A DNA stretch of 46,811 nt from Prauserella aidingensis (GTDB lineage Bacteria; Actinomycetota; Actinomycetes; Mycobacteriales; Pseudonocardiaceae). How positions within the stretch are numbered: position 1 is the stretch's first letter; every line of letters starts with the position of its first letter. The notes beneath the pieces were generated by a model. That model searched no databases and had not been told where the DNA came from. It saw nothing but the letters and a program-made list of their open reading frames with translations. A program made the translations under genes and the position numbers. The stretch covers positions 1 through 46,811 of the forward strand of contig NZ_JAMTCN010000032.1 in NCBI RefSeq assembly GCF_024171865.1, read 5' to 3'. Positions 16,501-25,544 of the stretch are shown here, piece after piece.

Positions 16501-17428
16501 CTTGAACTCGATGGAGGCCGGTGCCGAATCCGGCCGCGACAAGAACACCGGCGGAAGCGGAGCCGAGGCGCTTCCCGAGGCCCGTAGTCAGGGCACGATG
16601 GTGCTGCGGAAGTTCCTGCGGCACAAGCTGGCCATGGGCAGCGTGGTCGTACTCGCGCTGATCATTCTGGCCTCGATTATCCTGCCGCTGTTCTACCCGC
16701 ACAGCTACGCCGACGCCTCGTTCTCCTCCTATGTGGAGCCGAGTGGAGAGCATCCGCTGGGTACCACGCAGGTCGGCAAGGACATGATGGCCCAGGTGCT
16801 CAGGGGGACACAGTTCTCCTTGCTCATCGCGATCACGGTGGCGTTTCTGACGACGATCGTCGGCGTCGTCCTCGGCGCGCTCGCCGGCTATCTCCGCGGG
16901 TTCGCGGACTCGGCGATCTCGCGGCTGACGGACCTGTTCCTGATCGTGCCGTCGATCGCGGCGGCGGCGATCATGGTCCGGGTGTTCGACGGCAGCTGGT
17001 ACGTCGTCGCGCTCGTGCTGGCGATGTTCGCGTGGATGCCGATCGCCAGGATCACCCGTGCCGAGGCGATGTCGTTGTCGCAGCGGGAGTTCATCGAGGC
17101 GGCGCGTGCGTCCGGTGCCGGAACCGGGCGCGTGGTGTTCAAGCACCTCGTGCCGAACATGGTCGGCACGATCACCGTGAACGCCACGCTCGCCGTGGCG
17201 CAGGCCGTGCTCGCCGAGGCCGCCCTGTCGTTCATCGGCCTGGGCGTGCAGCTCCCGGACACCTCGCTCGGCCTGGTGATCTCGGACAACTACGAGCAGA
17301 TGCAGGGCAGGCCGTGGCTGTTCTTCGGCGCCTTCACGGTCCTGGTGCTGATCTCGCTGACGATCAACTTCATCGGCGACGGGCTGCGGGACGCCTTCGA
17401 CCCGCGGCAGCGCGGCGTCAAGGCCTGA
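16493..17428 (+). CDS. Peptide ABC transporter permease, OppC/DppC type
   Basis: The 311-residue partner permease has an N-terminal cytoplasmic tail, a first helix, then a periplasmic-side loop with HPLGTTQVGKDMMAQVLRGT, the conserved OppC motif. The EAA loop reads EFIEAARASGAGTGRVVFKH. The TTG start at 16493 overlaps the upstream stop and is preceded by GAGG at six bases. It is the last forward gene of the transporter; the ATPase converges from the other strand. Confidence 0.93.
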   Translation: MADLNSMEAGAESGRDKNTGGSGAEALPEARSQGTMVLRKFLRHKLAMGSVVVLALIILASIILPLFYPHSYADASFSSYVEPSGEHPLGTTQVGKDMMAQVLRGTQFSLLIAITVAFLTTIVGVVLGALAGYLRGFADSAISRLTDLFLIVPSIAAAAIMVRVFDGSWYVVALVLAMFAWMPIARITRAEAMSLSQREFIEAARASGAGTGRVVFKHLVPNMVGTITVNATLAVAQAVLAEAALSFIGLGVQLPDTSLGLVISDNYEQMQGRPWLFFGAFTVLVLISLTINFIGDGLRDAFDPRQRGVKA

Positions 17429-17464
17429 CCCACGGCGCGGCGTCACGGCTGACCCACAGCCCGG

Positions 17465-17521
17465 CACACGAAAGGGCGGTTGCCGTTTCCTCGGGGAAAC
17501 GACAACCGCCCTTCTCGTGTG
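17465..17521. terminator. Long bidirectional terminator between converging transporter genes
   Basis: Arms beginning CACACGA and ending TCGTGTG form a stem of about 26 bp with minor bulges around a TCGG tetraloop; the inner arms are AAGGGCGGTTG and CAACCGCCCTT. It lies midway between the ends of the permease gene and the ATPase gene and can stop transcription from both sides. Confidence 0.85.
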
Positions 17522-17536
17522 TGGCGTCCGGCAGGC

Positions 17537-19324
17537 TCACTCGGCGAGCGTGTACCTGCCCGCTTCCCAGGCCTCGCGGCGCTCACGCTGCTTGGCCGGG
17601 TCGGCCACCGGGGCGGCGGCCAGCAGCCGCTTGGTGTAGTCGTGCTGCGGGTCGTGCAGCACCTGGTCCCGCTCGCCGACCTCGACCAGCTCGCCCTTGC
17701 GCATCACGGCGACGCGGTCGGCCAGCAGGTCCACGACGGCGAGGTCGTGGCTGATGAACAGGCACGCGAAGTTGAGCCGCTGCTGCAGGTCCAGGAACAG
17801 GTCGAGCACCTTCGCCTGCACCGACACGTCCAGTGCGGACGTCGGCTCGTCGGCGATGAGCAGCTTCGGGTCCAGCGCCAGGGCCCGCGCGATGGCGATG
17901 CGCTGGCGCTGACCGCCGGAGAGTTCGTGCGGGTAGCGGTTGCGATAGTGCGCGGACAGCTGCACCTGGTCGAGCAGTTCCGTTACGCGCGCGGTGAGGG
18001 CGTTGCCGGACAGCACCTTGTGCAGTACCAGCGGTTCGGCGATCGACTCGCCGATCGTCATCTTCGGGTCCAGTGTGGACGCCGGGTCCTGGAAGACGAT
18101 CGAGAAGTACCGGCGGAAGGGCCGGAGCTTCTTCGTCGACAGCTTCGTGATGTCACGGCCGCCGACGGACACCGTCCCCGACGTCGGGTCGAGCAGCCGG
18201 ATCGCGCACCGGCCGACGGTCGACTTGCCGGAGCCGGATTCGCCGACCAGGCCGAGGATCTCGCCCCGCTCGATGCTCAGCGACACGTCGTCGACGGCGC
18301 GGACCTTGTTCTTGCGGCCACGGCCGGGGAACTCCAGCACGAGGTTCTTCAGCTCGAGCGCGGGCGCCTCGTCCTGGACGTCACCGGCAAGCTCCTGCTC
18401 GACCTCCTTGAGCCGCTCCGCGACCTCGGTATCGGAGATCTCCGGTTCGGGGGATACGTCCGGTTCGGATTCGAGGAGCCTGCGGCCCGCGGGGCGGGAA
18501 CCGAGCACGGGAACCGCGGCGAGGAGACGCTTCGTGTAGTCCTCCTGCGGGTCCGCGAACAGGTCCGCGACCGGCGCCTGTTCGACGATCTCGCCGTTGT
18601 ACATCACGAGCACGCGGTCGGCGAGGTCGGCGACGACCCCCATGTCGTGCGTGATGAGCACGATCGACGTGTTGAGCTCGTCGCGCAGCCGGCGCAGCAG
18701 GCCGAGGATCTCGGCCTGCACGGTCACGTCGAGCGCGGTCGTCGGCTCGTCGGCGATGATGATCTTCGGGTCGCACGAGATGGCCATCGCGATGACGACG
18801 CGCTGGCGCAGACCGCCGGAGAGCTGGTGCGGGTACTGCGTGATCCGCTTGTCCGGCTCGGGAAAGCCGACCAGCTCGAGGAGTTCGACGGCGCGCTTGT
18901 CGGCGGCGGCCTTCGACATGTCCTTGTGGTGCGCCTGCAGCGACTCCCGCAGCTGCCAGCCGATGGTGTACATCGGGTTCAGCGCGGTCATGGGCTCCTG
19001 GAAGATCATCGCCACGTCGTTGCCGCGGTGCTTGCGCAACTCCTTGGGCGAGAGCCCGCCGAGGTCGAGGTTCTCGACCCTGCGCGCGCCCTTGATCGAC
19101 GACGTCTTCGGCAGCAGGCCGGGGACGGACATCGAGGTCACGGACTTGCCCGACCCGGACTCGCCGACGATCGCGAGGATCTCCCCGGGCTCGACGTCGA
19201 AGCTGATCCCCTTGACGGCGTCGACCGGGCCGTCCTCGGTCTTGAACGAGATGTGGAGATCCGAAATGGACAGGACTGGCCCGGTTGTGCCGGCGACCTG
19301 CGGTGACTGTGTTTCTGTGCTCAC
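17537..19324 (-). CDS. Peptide ABC transporter ATP-binding protein with two fused ATPase domains (OppD-OppF type)
   Basis: The 595-residue protein carries two complete ABC domains. The first has Walker A GESGSGKS (about residues 54-61), signature LSGGLRQRVVIAMAIS and Walker B IIIADEPTTALDV. The second has Walker A near residues 356-364, LSGGQRQRIAIARALA and LLIADEPTSALDV. Each domain is followed by the oligopeptide-transporter C-terminal motif (QEDYTKRLLAAVP and QHDYTKRLLAAAP). It should power the two permeases on the opposite strand. The GTG at 19324 has GAAGG upstream and is preferred over an ATG-like start at 19357. Divergent from mshB. Confidence 0.93.
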   Translation of the reverse strand: MSTETQSPQVAGTTGPVLSISDLHISFKTEDGPVDAVKGISFDVEPGEILAIVGESGSGKSVTSMSVPGLLPKTSSIKGARRVENLDLGGLSPKELRKHRGNDVAMIFQEPMTALNPMYTIGWQLRESLQAHHKDMSKAAADKRAVELLELVGFPEPDKRITQYPHQLSGGLRQRVVIAMAISCDPKIIIADEPTTALDVTVQAEILGLLRRLRDELNTSIVLITHDMGVVADLADRVLVMYNGEIVEQAPVADLFADPQEDYTKRLLAAVPVLGSRPAGRRLLESEPDVSPEPEISDTEVAERLKEVEQELAGDVQDEAPALELKNLVLEFPGRGRKNKVRAVDDVSLSIERGEILGLVGESGSGKSTVGRCAIRLLDPTSGTVSVGGRDITKLSTKKLRPFRRYFSIVFQDPASTLDPKMTIGESIAEPLVLHKVLSGNALTARVTELLDQVQLSAHYRNRYPHELSGGQRQRIAIARALALDPKLLIADEPTSALDVSVQAKVLDLFLDLQQRLNFACLFISHDLAVVDLLADRVAVMRKGELVEVGERDQVLHDPQHDYTKRLLAAAPVADPAKQRERREAWEAGRYTLAE

Positions 19325-19439
19325 CAGATGCCCTTCGAGTGCGGGTTCGGGTGCCACGTTCGGTGGTCGTGGACGTTGGCCGCGAGGATAGTCGACATGG
19401 GCCGTTCGGGGGACGGGTCGAAGGAACTAATGTTGAGCT

Positions 19440-20276
19440 GTGATCTCGGACGATGACGGACACGGCCTCGTGTTGGTGCACGCGCACCCGGACGACGAGA
19501 GCATCACGACGGGCGGCACGATCGCCCGTTACGCAGCCGACGGCGTTCCTGTGACCGTGGTCACGTGCACGCTCGGCGAGGAGGGCGAGATCATCCCGTC
19601 CGCGCTCGGCGAGCTCGGCGCGTGGGCGGGCGACCAGCTGGGGGGCTACCGCAACGGAGAGCTCGCCGCCGCGGGGCGGGCGCTGGGCTGGACGGGCCAC
19701 CGGTATCTGGGCGGCATGGGCCGCTGGCGCGACTCCGGGATGGCGGGCACGCCGTCGGCCGAGCATCCGCGGGCCTTCACCGGCGGTGACGTCGACGAGC
19801 AGGCCGATCAGCTGGCGGCGATCCTCGACGAACTGCGGCCGCAGGTCGTCGTCACCTACGACGCCCACGGCGGGTACGGCCACCCGGACCACATCCGCGC
19901 CCACGAGATCACCATGGCCGCGGCGCCGCGTGCCTCGTCGGTGCGGCGGGTGTTCCACACCGTGTCGTCGCGACGGGCGACCGTCGAGGGCCTCGCGGCG
20001 CTGCGCGGTGCGGGCGACGTCGGGTTCCGGATCCCCGGCGACGACGAACTGCCGACCACGCCGGACGCGGACATCACCACGGTCGTCGACATCCGCGCGC
20101 ACCGGTGGCGCAAGTTCGCCGCGCTCGCCGCCCACGAGACGCAGGTCGCGGTCGGGCCGGACTGTTTCGCCCTGTCCAACGGCATCGCCCAGCCGGTGCC
20201 CGCCGCCGAGCACTTCGTGCTGGCCCACGGTCCGGCCGAGGGCGCCGAGACCGACCTGTTCGGAGGGCTCCGATGA
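19440..20276 (+). CDS. mshB: N-acetyl-GlcN-inositol deacetylase of mycothiol synthesis
   Basis: MshB removes the acetyl group from GlcNAc-inositol to give GlcN-inositol, the second committed step to mycothiol. The 278-residue zinc enzyme of the PIG-L/LmbE fold has HAHPDDES (metal ligands His16 and Asp19), CTLGEEGEIIP, GGMGRWRDSGMAGT, and YGHPDHIRAHE with the third zinc ligand. It is some 20-25 residues shorter than the M. tuberculosis enzyme, mostly after the HPDH motif. The GTG start has only a distant AAGGA. It overlaps the next membrane-protein gene by ATGA. Confidence 0.93.
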   Translation: MISDDDGHGLVLVHAHPDDESITTGGTIARYAADGVPVTVVTCTLGEEGEIIPSALGELGAWAGDQLGGYRNGELAAAGRALGWTGHRYLGGMGRWRDSGMAGTPSAEHPRAFTGGDVDEQADQLAAILDELRPQVVVTYDAHGGYGHPDHIRAHEITMAAAPRASSVRRVFHTVSSRRATVEGLAALRGAGDVGFRIPGDDELPTTPDADITTVVDIRAHRWRKFAALAAHETQVAVGPDCFALSNGIAQPVPAAEHFVLAHGPAEGAETDLFGGLR

Positions 20277-20740
20277 GCGACAGGCGACTCGCACCCGCAC
20301 GGACGGCCGCATGGCTCGCCCTGCTCTCGCTCGACGCCGTGCTGCTGGCGTTGTTGGAGCTGTTCTTCCTGCCGTTGCGGCTCGACGGCACGTTGCTGCC
20401 GCGGGTCGGGGACGCACCGTTCCCGATCGCCGTGGTGCTCGCCGCCCTGACGACGCCGTGGCTGGTGTCGGCGGCCAGCAGGCTCGGCGAGCGCAGGCTG
20501 GGCATGGTGCCGCTCGTGGTGTGGGTACTGACCGTGTTGGTGGTGGGCATCGCGGGCCCCGGTGACGACCATGTCCTCATCGCGGACCTGCGCACGCTGC
20601 TGCTGCTCGGCTGCGGGGCGGTGCCCGCGGCACTCGTGCTCGGCGGTGTCCTGGGCCGTGCGGCACGGGAGTCGCGCGACCGTGCGTCGTCGGCGCCCGC
20701 GAAGCCCTCCCGTCCGAGCCCGACACCGACACGGAGGTAG
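20273..20740 (+). CDS. Conserved small membrane protein linked to mshB
   Basis: The 155-residue protein has four predicted transmembrane helices (about residues 12-33, 50-68, 76-95 and 108-128) and a basic, Pro/Ser-rich cytoplasmic tail. The ATG at 20273 overlaps the mshB stop (ATGA), so it is translationally coupled. A small membrane-protein gene also follows mshB in mycobacteria. Function unknown; no catalytic motif. Confidence 0.75.
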   Translation: MSDRRLAPARTAAWLALLSLDAVLLALLELFFLPLRLDGTLLPRVGDAPFPIAVVLAALTTPWLVSAASRLGERRLGMVPLVVWVLTVLVVGIAGPGDDHVLIADLRTLLLLGCGAVPAALVLGGVLGRAARESRDRASSAPAKPSRPSPTPTRR

Positions 20741-20748
20741 CCGTCGCC

Positions 20749-21546
20749 ATGGCCGAGCACATCACCGACGCCTACGTGGTCAGCGTGCTGCGTCCCTACG
20801 TACGCGCCACCGGTCCGCTGGTGGACGCCCTGCGGGAGAAGGACCCGTTCTCGGTGCTGGCGCGCGAGGCCGAGGATCCGGTGATCGACGACCCGAGGTT
20901 GCGCGACCGGCTGCTCCACGGGCTCAACGCCGTGAAGCTGCCGGGGACGGCGGCGTGGGCGGACATGGACATCGGCGCGCGCACGACGTGGTGGACGGGC
21001 CGGGTCGGCCGGTTCACGTCGCTGGTCGCCGCGGTTCCGGGGATCGCGGGCGCCGTGTCGGACCTGCTGCCGGTGCAGGACACGCTCGGTGCGGCGGGAC
21101 AGGGTCTGCTGCTGTGCGCCCTGGCAGGCGAGCGCGGCCACACGGACGTCGCCACGCGCGTCCGGCTGATCGCCTGGGTGCTGTTCGAACGCGACATCCC
21201 GCCGGAACTCGCCGAGGGCAGAATGGCCGACCGCGGCGCCGAGGACGCCGAGACGGAGCGGCTGACCGAGGAACTCGACGGCGAACGCTCGGCGCGCGGC
21301 AGGACGTCGCTGAAGACGGTGGCCCGCACGTTGTGGCGCCTCGGCCGGTCGCTGCAGGAGATCCCCGATGAACTCGAGAAACGGCCGAGCGGCCGCTTCT
21401 ACCACAAGGCACTCGGGCTCCTGCCCGGAATCGGCATGGCCGCCGACTACCTGGGCGAGCGGTCCGGGCTCAAACGCGTCGCGAAACGGGCGGACAGGTG
21501 GTTGGCCGCCCACCCGGCCCCCGCCGCCGGCTCCGACGGGGCCTGA
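20749..21546 (+). CDS. Conserved hypothetical protein
   Basis: The 265-residue protein is largely helical. It has a moderately hydrophobic stretch around residues 84-126 (SLVAAVPGIAGAVSDLLPVQ) that could contact membrane, and a basic C-terminal third ending in AKRADRWLAAHPAPAAGS. I do not recognise a family or catalytic motif. Eight bases after the preceding membrane-protein gene, it forms the third gene of the mshB operon, with GGAGG eleven bases upstream of the ATG. It converges on the site-2 protease gene with 25 bp between them. Confidence 0.65.
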   Translation: MAEHITDAYVVSVLRPYVRATGPLVDALREKDPFSVLAREAEDPVIDDPRLRDRLLHGLNAVKLPGTAAWADMDIGARTTWWTGRVGRFTSLVAAVPGIAGAVSDLLPVQDTLGAAGQGLLLCALAGERGHTDVATRVRLIAWVLFERDIPPELAEGRMADRGAEDAETERLTEELDGERSARGRTSLKTVARTLWRLGRSLQEIPDELEKRPSGRFYHKALGLLPGIGMAADYLGERSGLKRVAKRADRWLAAHPAPAAGSDGA

Positions 21547-21571
21547 ACCGGCCGGGACCCGCCCTGCGGGA

Positions 21572-22354
21572 TCAACGCCAGAACATGAACGCCAGTTGGC
21601 CGAGCTGTGCCGCGACGTCATTGCCACCGGCGGCGCCGAAGATGGCGTTCGTGACGTCCCACAGCGCGGCGCTGACGCCGGGCACGGCGATGATGAACGC
21701 GAACAGCACCAGCGGTGCCCACGGCCGCGCCTTCATGCCGAACTCCCGCGCCTGCGGCGACAGGTACGGCTCGATCGCGCCGTAACCGTCCAGCCCCGGC
21801 ACGGGCAGGATGTTCAGCACGAACGCCAGGATCTGCACCGAGGCGAGGTACGACAGGCCGATCATGAGCCCCGCGGGCAGCGGGGCGAGCACGATCACGA
21901 GCGTCAGCACGATGCCGATCGCGAGGTTGCTCAGCGGGCCCGCGAGTGACACCCACGAGGACACCGTGCGGGAGCGGAGCGCCCACCGGTTGATCCACAC
22001 CGCGCCGCCGGGCAGCGGGATGCCGCCGATGGCGAGGATGATCAGCGGCAGGACCAGCGAGAGCACCGGGTCCGTGTAGCGGCGGATGTCCATCGACAGG
22101 TAGCCCTTGAGCGCCACCTCCCGGTCGCCACCCCGATAGGCCACGATCGCGTGACCGAACTCGTGCAGCGTGAGCGACACCGCCCAACCGCCGAGCACGA
22201 GCAGGATGATGCCGAGCGTGCCGACGACGTCACGGTCGACACCGCCGAAGTTCACCGACAGCGGCGGGAACAGGGCGCACAGTGCGCCGCCCACGGCTGT
22301 GACGGCGAGCAGGGCGTAGAAGAGCGGGCTGGGCCGGACCACCGAACGTTGCAC
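21572..22354 (-). CDS. Site-2 protease family (M50) intramembrane metalloprotease
   Basis: The 260-residue membrane zinc protease has about six helices. The zinc-binding HEFGH motif (His64, Glu65, His68) lies in a helix, and the third ligand is in NILPVPGLDGYGA, the family's NxxPxxxLDG motif. Such enzymes cleave membrane-bound anti-sigma factors or other membrane proteins. It lacks PDZ and CBS domains, so it belongs to the minimal class. The GTG at 22354 has GAGG eight bases upstream; an earlier ATG at 22372 has none. The substrate is unknown. Confidence 0.88.
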   Translation of the reverse strand: MQRSVVRPSPLFYALLAVTAVGGALCALFPPLSVNFGGVDRDVVGTLGIILLVLGGWAVSLTLHEFGHAIVAYRGGDREVALKGYLSMDIRRYTDPVLSLVLPLIILAIGGIPLPGGAVWINRWALRSRTVSSWVSLAGPLSNLAIGIVLTLVIVLAPLPAGLMIGLSYLASVQILAFVLNILPVPGLDGYGAIEPYLSPQAREFGMKARPWAPLVLFAFIIAVPGVSAALWDVTNAIFGAAGGNDVAAQLGQLAFMFWR

Positions 22355-22577
22355 GGTCCCATCCTCGCGCATCGGGTGCAGGGCCGGTGTAAGCGGCGGG
22401 GTCGGACGCGGCGGGTGGTCCGGACCGGGCGTCCGTCGATCGGGGCCGTCGGGTCGACGCACCGCGTACGGCGTGGTGGGATCGACACGCGAATGAGTTG
22501 TGAGATCGCTGTGTGGTCGCCTCGGCGTGTCCGCTTGCGCAACGGCCGCGATCTATCCCCCATCCTCGCTACTCCGC

Positions 22578-22606
22578 TTGACCTCGCCGCACTACACAGG
22601 TGTAAT
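22578..22606 (+). promoter_or_regulatory. whiB2 promoter with overlapping palindrome
   Basis: TTGACC (22578-22583) and TGTAAT (22601-22606) are 17 bp apart, close to the SigA consensus. The palindrome TACACAGGTGTA (22593-22604), with 5-bp arms, overlaps the spacer and -10 element and could be an operator. The transcript would have a leader of about 118 nt. The remaining bases from 22355 to 22730 show no gene. Confidence 0.65.
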
Positions 22607-22730
22607 CACATTGATGTCATTCGCTGCCAAAGGGGGGCAGTGCAGGGCAGGTTCGCACTGCGAACCGGTCTGACGGGCTCAGGGGACGAACACCGCCAGC
22701 CTGGGAGTGCGTGGAAGCGAGGAGGCGGAC

Positions 22731-23054
22731 GTGCGGTTGGACATGACGGGAACCGAGTGGGGACGGCCGGTGGACCGGGCTGCTCAGACTGACGGCGAGT
22801 TCGAGGCTCTCGCGGAGCTCCTCGACATCACCGACGAACAGGAGTGGCAGGAACGGGCGCTCTGTGCGCAGACCGACCCGGAGGCGTTCTTCCCGGAGAA
22901 GGGCGGCTCGACCCGGGAGGCCAAGCGGATCTGCCAGGGCTGCGAGGTGAAGGACGACTGCCTCGAGTACGCGCTGGCGCACGACGAACGCTTCGGCATC
23001 TGGGGCGGACTGTCCGAACGGGAGCGTCGGAAGCTCAAGAAGCGCGCGGTCTGA
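22731..23054 (+). CDS. whiB2: WhiB-family iron-sulfur transcriptional regulator, WhiB2/WhmD type
   Basis: The 107-residue protein has the four cluster-binding cysteines at about 45, 68, 71 and 77 (spacing Cx22Cx2Cx5C), the turn GIWGG and a basic C-terminal tail RERRKLKKRAV. WhiB proteins bind a 4Fe-4S cluster and act with the primary sigma factor; WhiB2/WhmD is needed for septation and cell division. Assignment to WhiB2 rests on length and on proximity to the DUF3499-manB-manA block. The GTG at 22731 lies five bases after AGGAGG; an ATG at 22743 is less likely. Confidence 0.92.
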   Translation: MRLDMTGTEWGRPVDRAAQTDGEFEALAELLDITDEQEWQERALCAQTDPEAFFPEKGGSTREAKRICQGCEVKDDCLEYALAHDERFGIWGGLSERERRKLKKRAV

Positions 23055-23128
23055 CACTGCTCGCAGGGCACGAGCACCGGAAGGCGTACTGTGCGCACGC
23101 GAGTGCGCGCGAGGGGCGATCCGGCACG

Positions 23129-23202
23129 TGCACCGGCGACGTCGGTGCACTGTGACGTCGCTACAGGCCGTTGCACGGTGACGTCGGTCCACGATGACGC
23201 CG
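23129..23202. repeat. Four imperfect direct repeats of TGCACNGNGACGTCG
   Basis: Copies start at 23129, 23146, 23172 and 23188, giving spacings of 17, 26 and 16 bp. The first two also form an inverted repeat, TGCACCG with CGGTGCA. They fill the gap between whiB2 and the large membrane-protein gene and could be a regulator's binding array. Confidence 0.6.
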
Positions 23203-23275
23203 CTGCGTCGCCGTCGTGCCGGTCGTCCCCGTGCTGCTCTCCGTGCTGGTGATCGTCGAGTTCCGGAGTGACGCA

Positions 23276-25531
23276 GTGCCCCGAACATCGCAGTCCGGTC
23301 CGGCCGAGTCCGGTGGCGGTCCGGCCGAGCACGACTCGTCGTGCCCGGCCGCCGAGTCGGAGACGAACGACGAGCCCGACACGCATGCCGAACCGGACCG
23401 CGGCGAACGGGACGGCGAACACGGGGTCGACGCGGACGGCGGGGCCGGCGACGACCGTGTGAGCGACGACGAGCCCGACGACGCCGGTGCTTCCGACGAG
23501 TCCGACACGGCAGGCGGGCCCGGCGACGCCGGCGCTTCCGGGGCGCAGACCGTGTCCGACGAGACCGACAGTTCCGGCGATGCGGTCTCGGGGCGGGGGC
23601 GCGGCCGGTTCGGGCCGTCGGCGGTGCGGCGGTTCCTGCTCGCTCCGCCGACCGTGCTCGCACTGGCACTCACCGTCCTGGCACTGCTGCTGCACGGCGT
23701 CGCGGCCGACCGTCTCGGCGTGGATCTCGCAGGCGGAGCGTTGCTGCCGGTCGGGGACCTCGGTGACGTCTGGTCCGCCTACCTCGACGCGTGGCACGGT
23801 GTCGCGGGCGGCACGACGAGCGCAGGCTCACCGGCACTGGCGGTACTGGGCGGACTGGGCGCCGTGCTCGGCGGTCCCGCGGTCGCCGTGTCCCTGCTCC
23901 TGCTGCTCGACCTGCCCGTCTCGGCGCTCGTCGCCTACGCCGCGACCCGCAGGCTCAGCGCCGGCCGGTGGACCCGCGCAGGCGGGGCGGCGGCCTACGC
24001 GCTCGCGCCCGCCGCGACCGACGCGGTCGCATCCGGGCGGATCGGCGTCGTCGTGGTGCACATCGCGCTGCCCGCGGTCGTCGCCGGGATCGCGTCGTTG
24101 CTGCTCGGCGGTGAGGTGCGCCGGCTTCCGCTCAGTGCGTTGTGCGCGCTGGGGATGGCGGTGCTCGGCGTGTTCTCCCCGATCACGTACGGCATGCTCC
24201 TGGTGGGGCTGCTCGCCGCGTTCGTGGCGCTGCCCGTTCCGGGGGGACGGTCGTGGAAGGGGCTCCCTGCCCTCGGCATGGTGGTGCTGGGGCCACTCGC
24301 GCTGGCACTGCCGTGGCTGCCGACGTTGGTCATGCATCCCGCACTGTTGCTGCACGGGCTCACCGGACCCGCCGACACGGCGACGGCCGCGAGCCTGGCG
24401 GGCCTGCATCCGTCGGGCGGCGTTCCCCTCGGACTCGTGCTGGTGGTCGTCGCCGTGGCCGCGGTCGTCACGGCGGCGTCCGCGCGGATGGCCGCGGGGG
24501 CGGCGCTCGTCGTGATCGGCTGCGCGGGCGTGGCCGTCACACAGCTGGTGCGGGCGGAACCGGTCACCGGCGGCGGAGACATGCCCGGGTACGCCGGGGC
24601 GCCGCTCGTGGTCGTGACCGCGGGACTCGTCGCCGTCGTGCTCGGCGCCCGCCGCGGTGCGGGTGACGGCGGGTTGCCCGTGGTGGCCGCGGGCGGAGCG
24701 GCCGTCACCCTCGTCGTGCTGGCGATGGTGGCGTTCCTCGACGGGCCCGGCGAGGTGCGGGACGGCGGCGGCACACGACTGCCCGCGGCGCTCGCCGACG
24801 AACTGGCCGACAGCGGACGCGGCGCGCTGGTACTCGGCCGCGACGGGGTGCCGGTGCCGCCGCCGGACCGGCTCACGGCGGGCCGCACCCCGCAGTTCGG
24901 CGACGACACGCTCGCTCCCGCGGAGGGGATGGCCGAGCGGCTCGAAGGGTGGCGCAACGGGTTGCTGGCCGGTTCGCGTGACGCGGTGACGAACGCCGCC
25001 GCGGCCGGGGTCGAGTTCGTGGTGCTGCCGCCCGGTGAGAACGGCGGTGCGCTGCGCGGCGAGGCGAGTGACCTGGTGCGCTCGGCTCCGTCGACGTCCG
25101 ACGGCCGCACGGTGCTGCGGCTGACCCCGGAGGCCGGTCAGGTCACCCTCGTGTCCCCGGAACAGGCCCATCGCGCGGTCAGCGGCAGCGCCCCGAGCGA
25201 CGAGCTCATGCGCGGCTCGGCGATCGCCCCGGTCGATGCGCGCCTGCCCGAGGCGCGCGTGCGCGTGTCGGAGGGGCCCGACGGCAGACTCCTGGTGCTG
25301 GCCGCGGAGTACGAACCGGGGTGGAGCGCGACGGTCGACGGAGAACCGGTGCCGATCACACCGGCGTGGGGGCATCAGGTGTCCGTGGCGGTGCCGGAGT
25401 CGGAGTCCGAGGTCGTGGTGCGTTACGCCGCGCCGTGGCACTCGGTGTTCCTGCTCGTCGGTGTGGCGGCCCTGTTGTTCACGGTCCTCACGGCCGTGCC
25501 GGGGAAGCTGCGGACGTCCCGCGGCCGGTGA
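23276..25531 (+). CDS. Large actinobacterial membrane protein with extracytoplasmic C-terminal domain
   Basis: This is a 751-residue protein. It opens with an Asp/Glu/Gly-rich disordered segment of about 100 residues, then about 12 hydrophobic helices from residue 118 to 480, then a soluble domain with RLLVLAAEYEPGWSATVDGE and a final helix. It resembles the C-terminal half of the large GT2-plus-membrane proteins often found beside whiB2, but no glycosyltransferase domain is encoded here. The GTG at 23276 has CGGAG seven bases upstream; an earlier GTG at 23216 has no site. A role in cell-envelope glycan handling is inferred from relatives. Confidence 0.7.
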   Translation: MPRTSQSGPAESGGGPAEHDSSCPAAESETNDEPDTHAEPDRGERDGEHGVDADGGAGDDRVSDDEPDDAGASDESDTAGGPGDAGASGAQTVSDETDSSGDAVSGRGRGRFGPSAVRRFLLAPPTVLALALTVLALLLHGVAADRLGVDLAGGALLPVGDLGDVWSAYLDAWHGVAGGTTSAGSPALAVLGGLGAVLGGPAVAVSLLLLLDLPVSALVAYAATRRLSAGRWTRAGGAAAYALAPAATDAVASGRIGVVVVHIALPAVVAGIASLLLGGEVRRLPLSALCALGMAVLGVFSPITYGMLLVGLLAAFVALPVPGGRSWKGLPALGMVVLGPLALALPWLPTLVMHPALLLHGLTGPADTATAASLAGLHPSGGVPLGLVLVVVAVAAVVTAASARMAAGAALVVIGCAGVAVTQLVRAEPVTGGGDMPGYAGAPLVVVTAGLVAVVLGARRGAGDGGLPVVAAGGAAVTLVVLAMVAFLDGPGEVRDGGGTRLPAALADELADSGRGALVLGRDGVPVPPPDRLTAGRTPQFGDDTLAPAEGMAERLEGWRNGLLAGSRDAVTNAAAAGVEFVVLPPGENGGALRGEASDLVRSAPSTSDGRTVLRLTPEAGQVTLVSPEQAHRAVSGSAPSDELMRGSAIAPVDARLPEARVRVSEGPDGRLLVLAAEYEPGWSATVDGEPVPITPAWGHQVSVAVPESESEVVVRYAAPWHSVFLLVGVAALLFTVLTAVPGKLRTSRGR

Positions 25532-25544
25532 GGAGCCGGACGGC

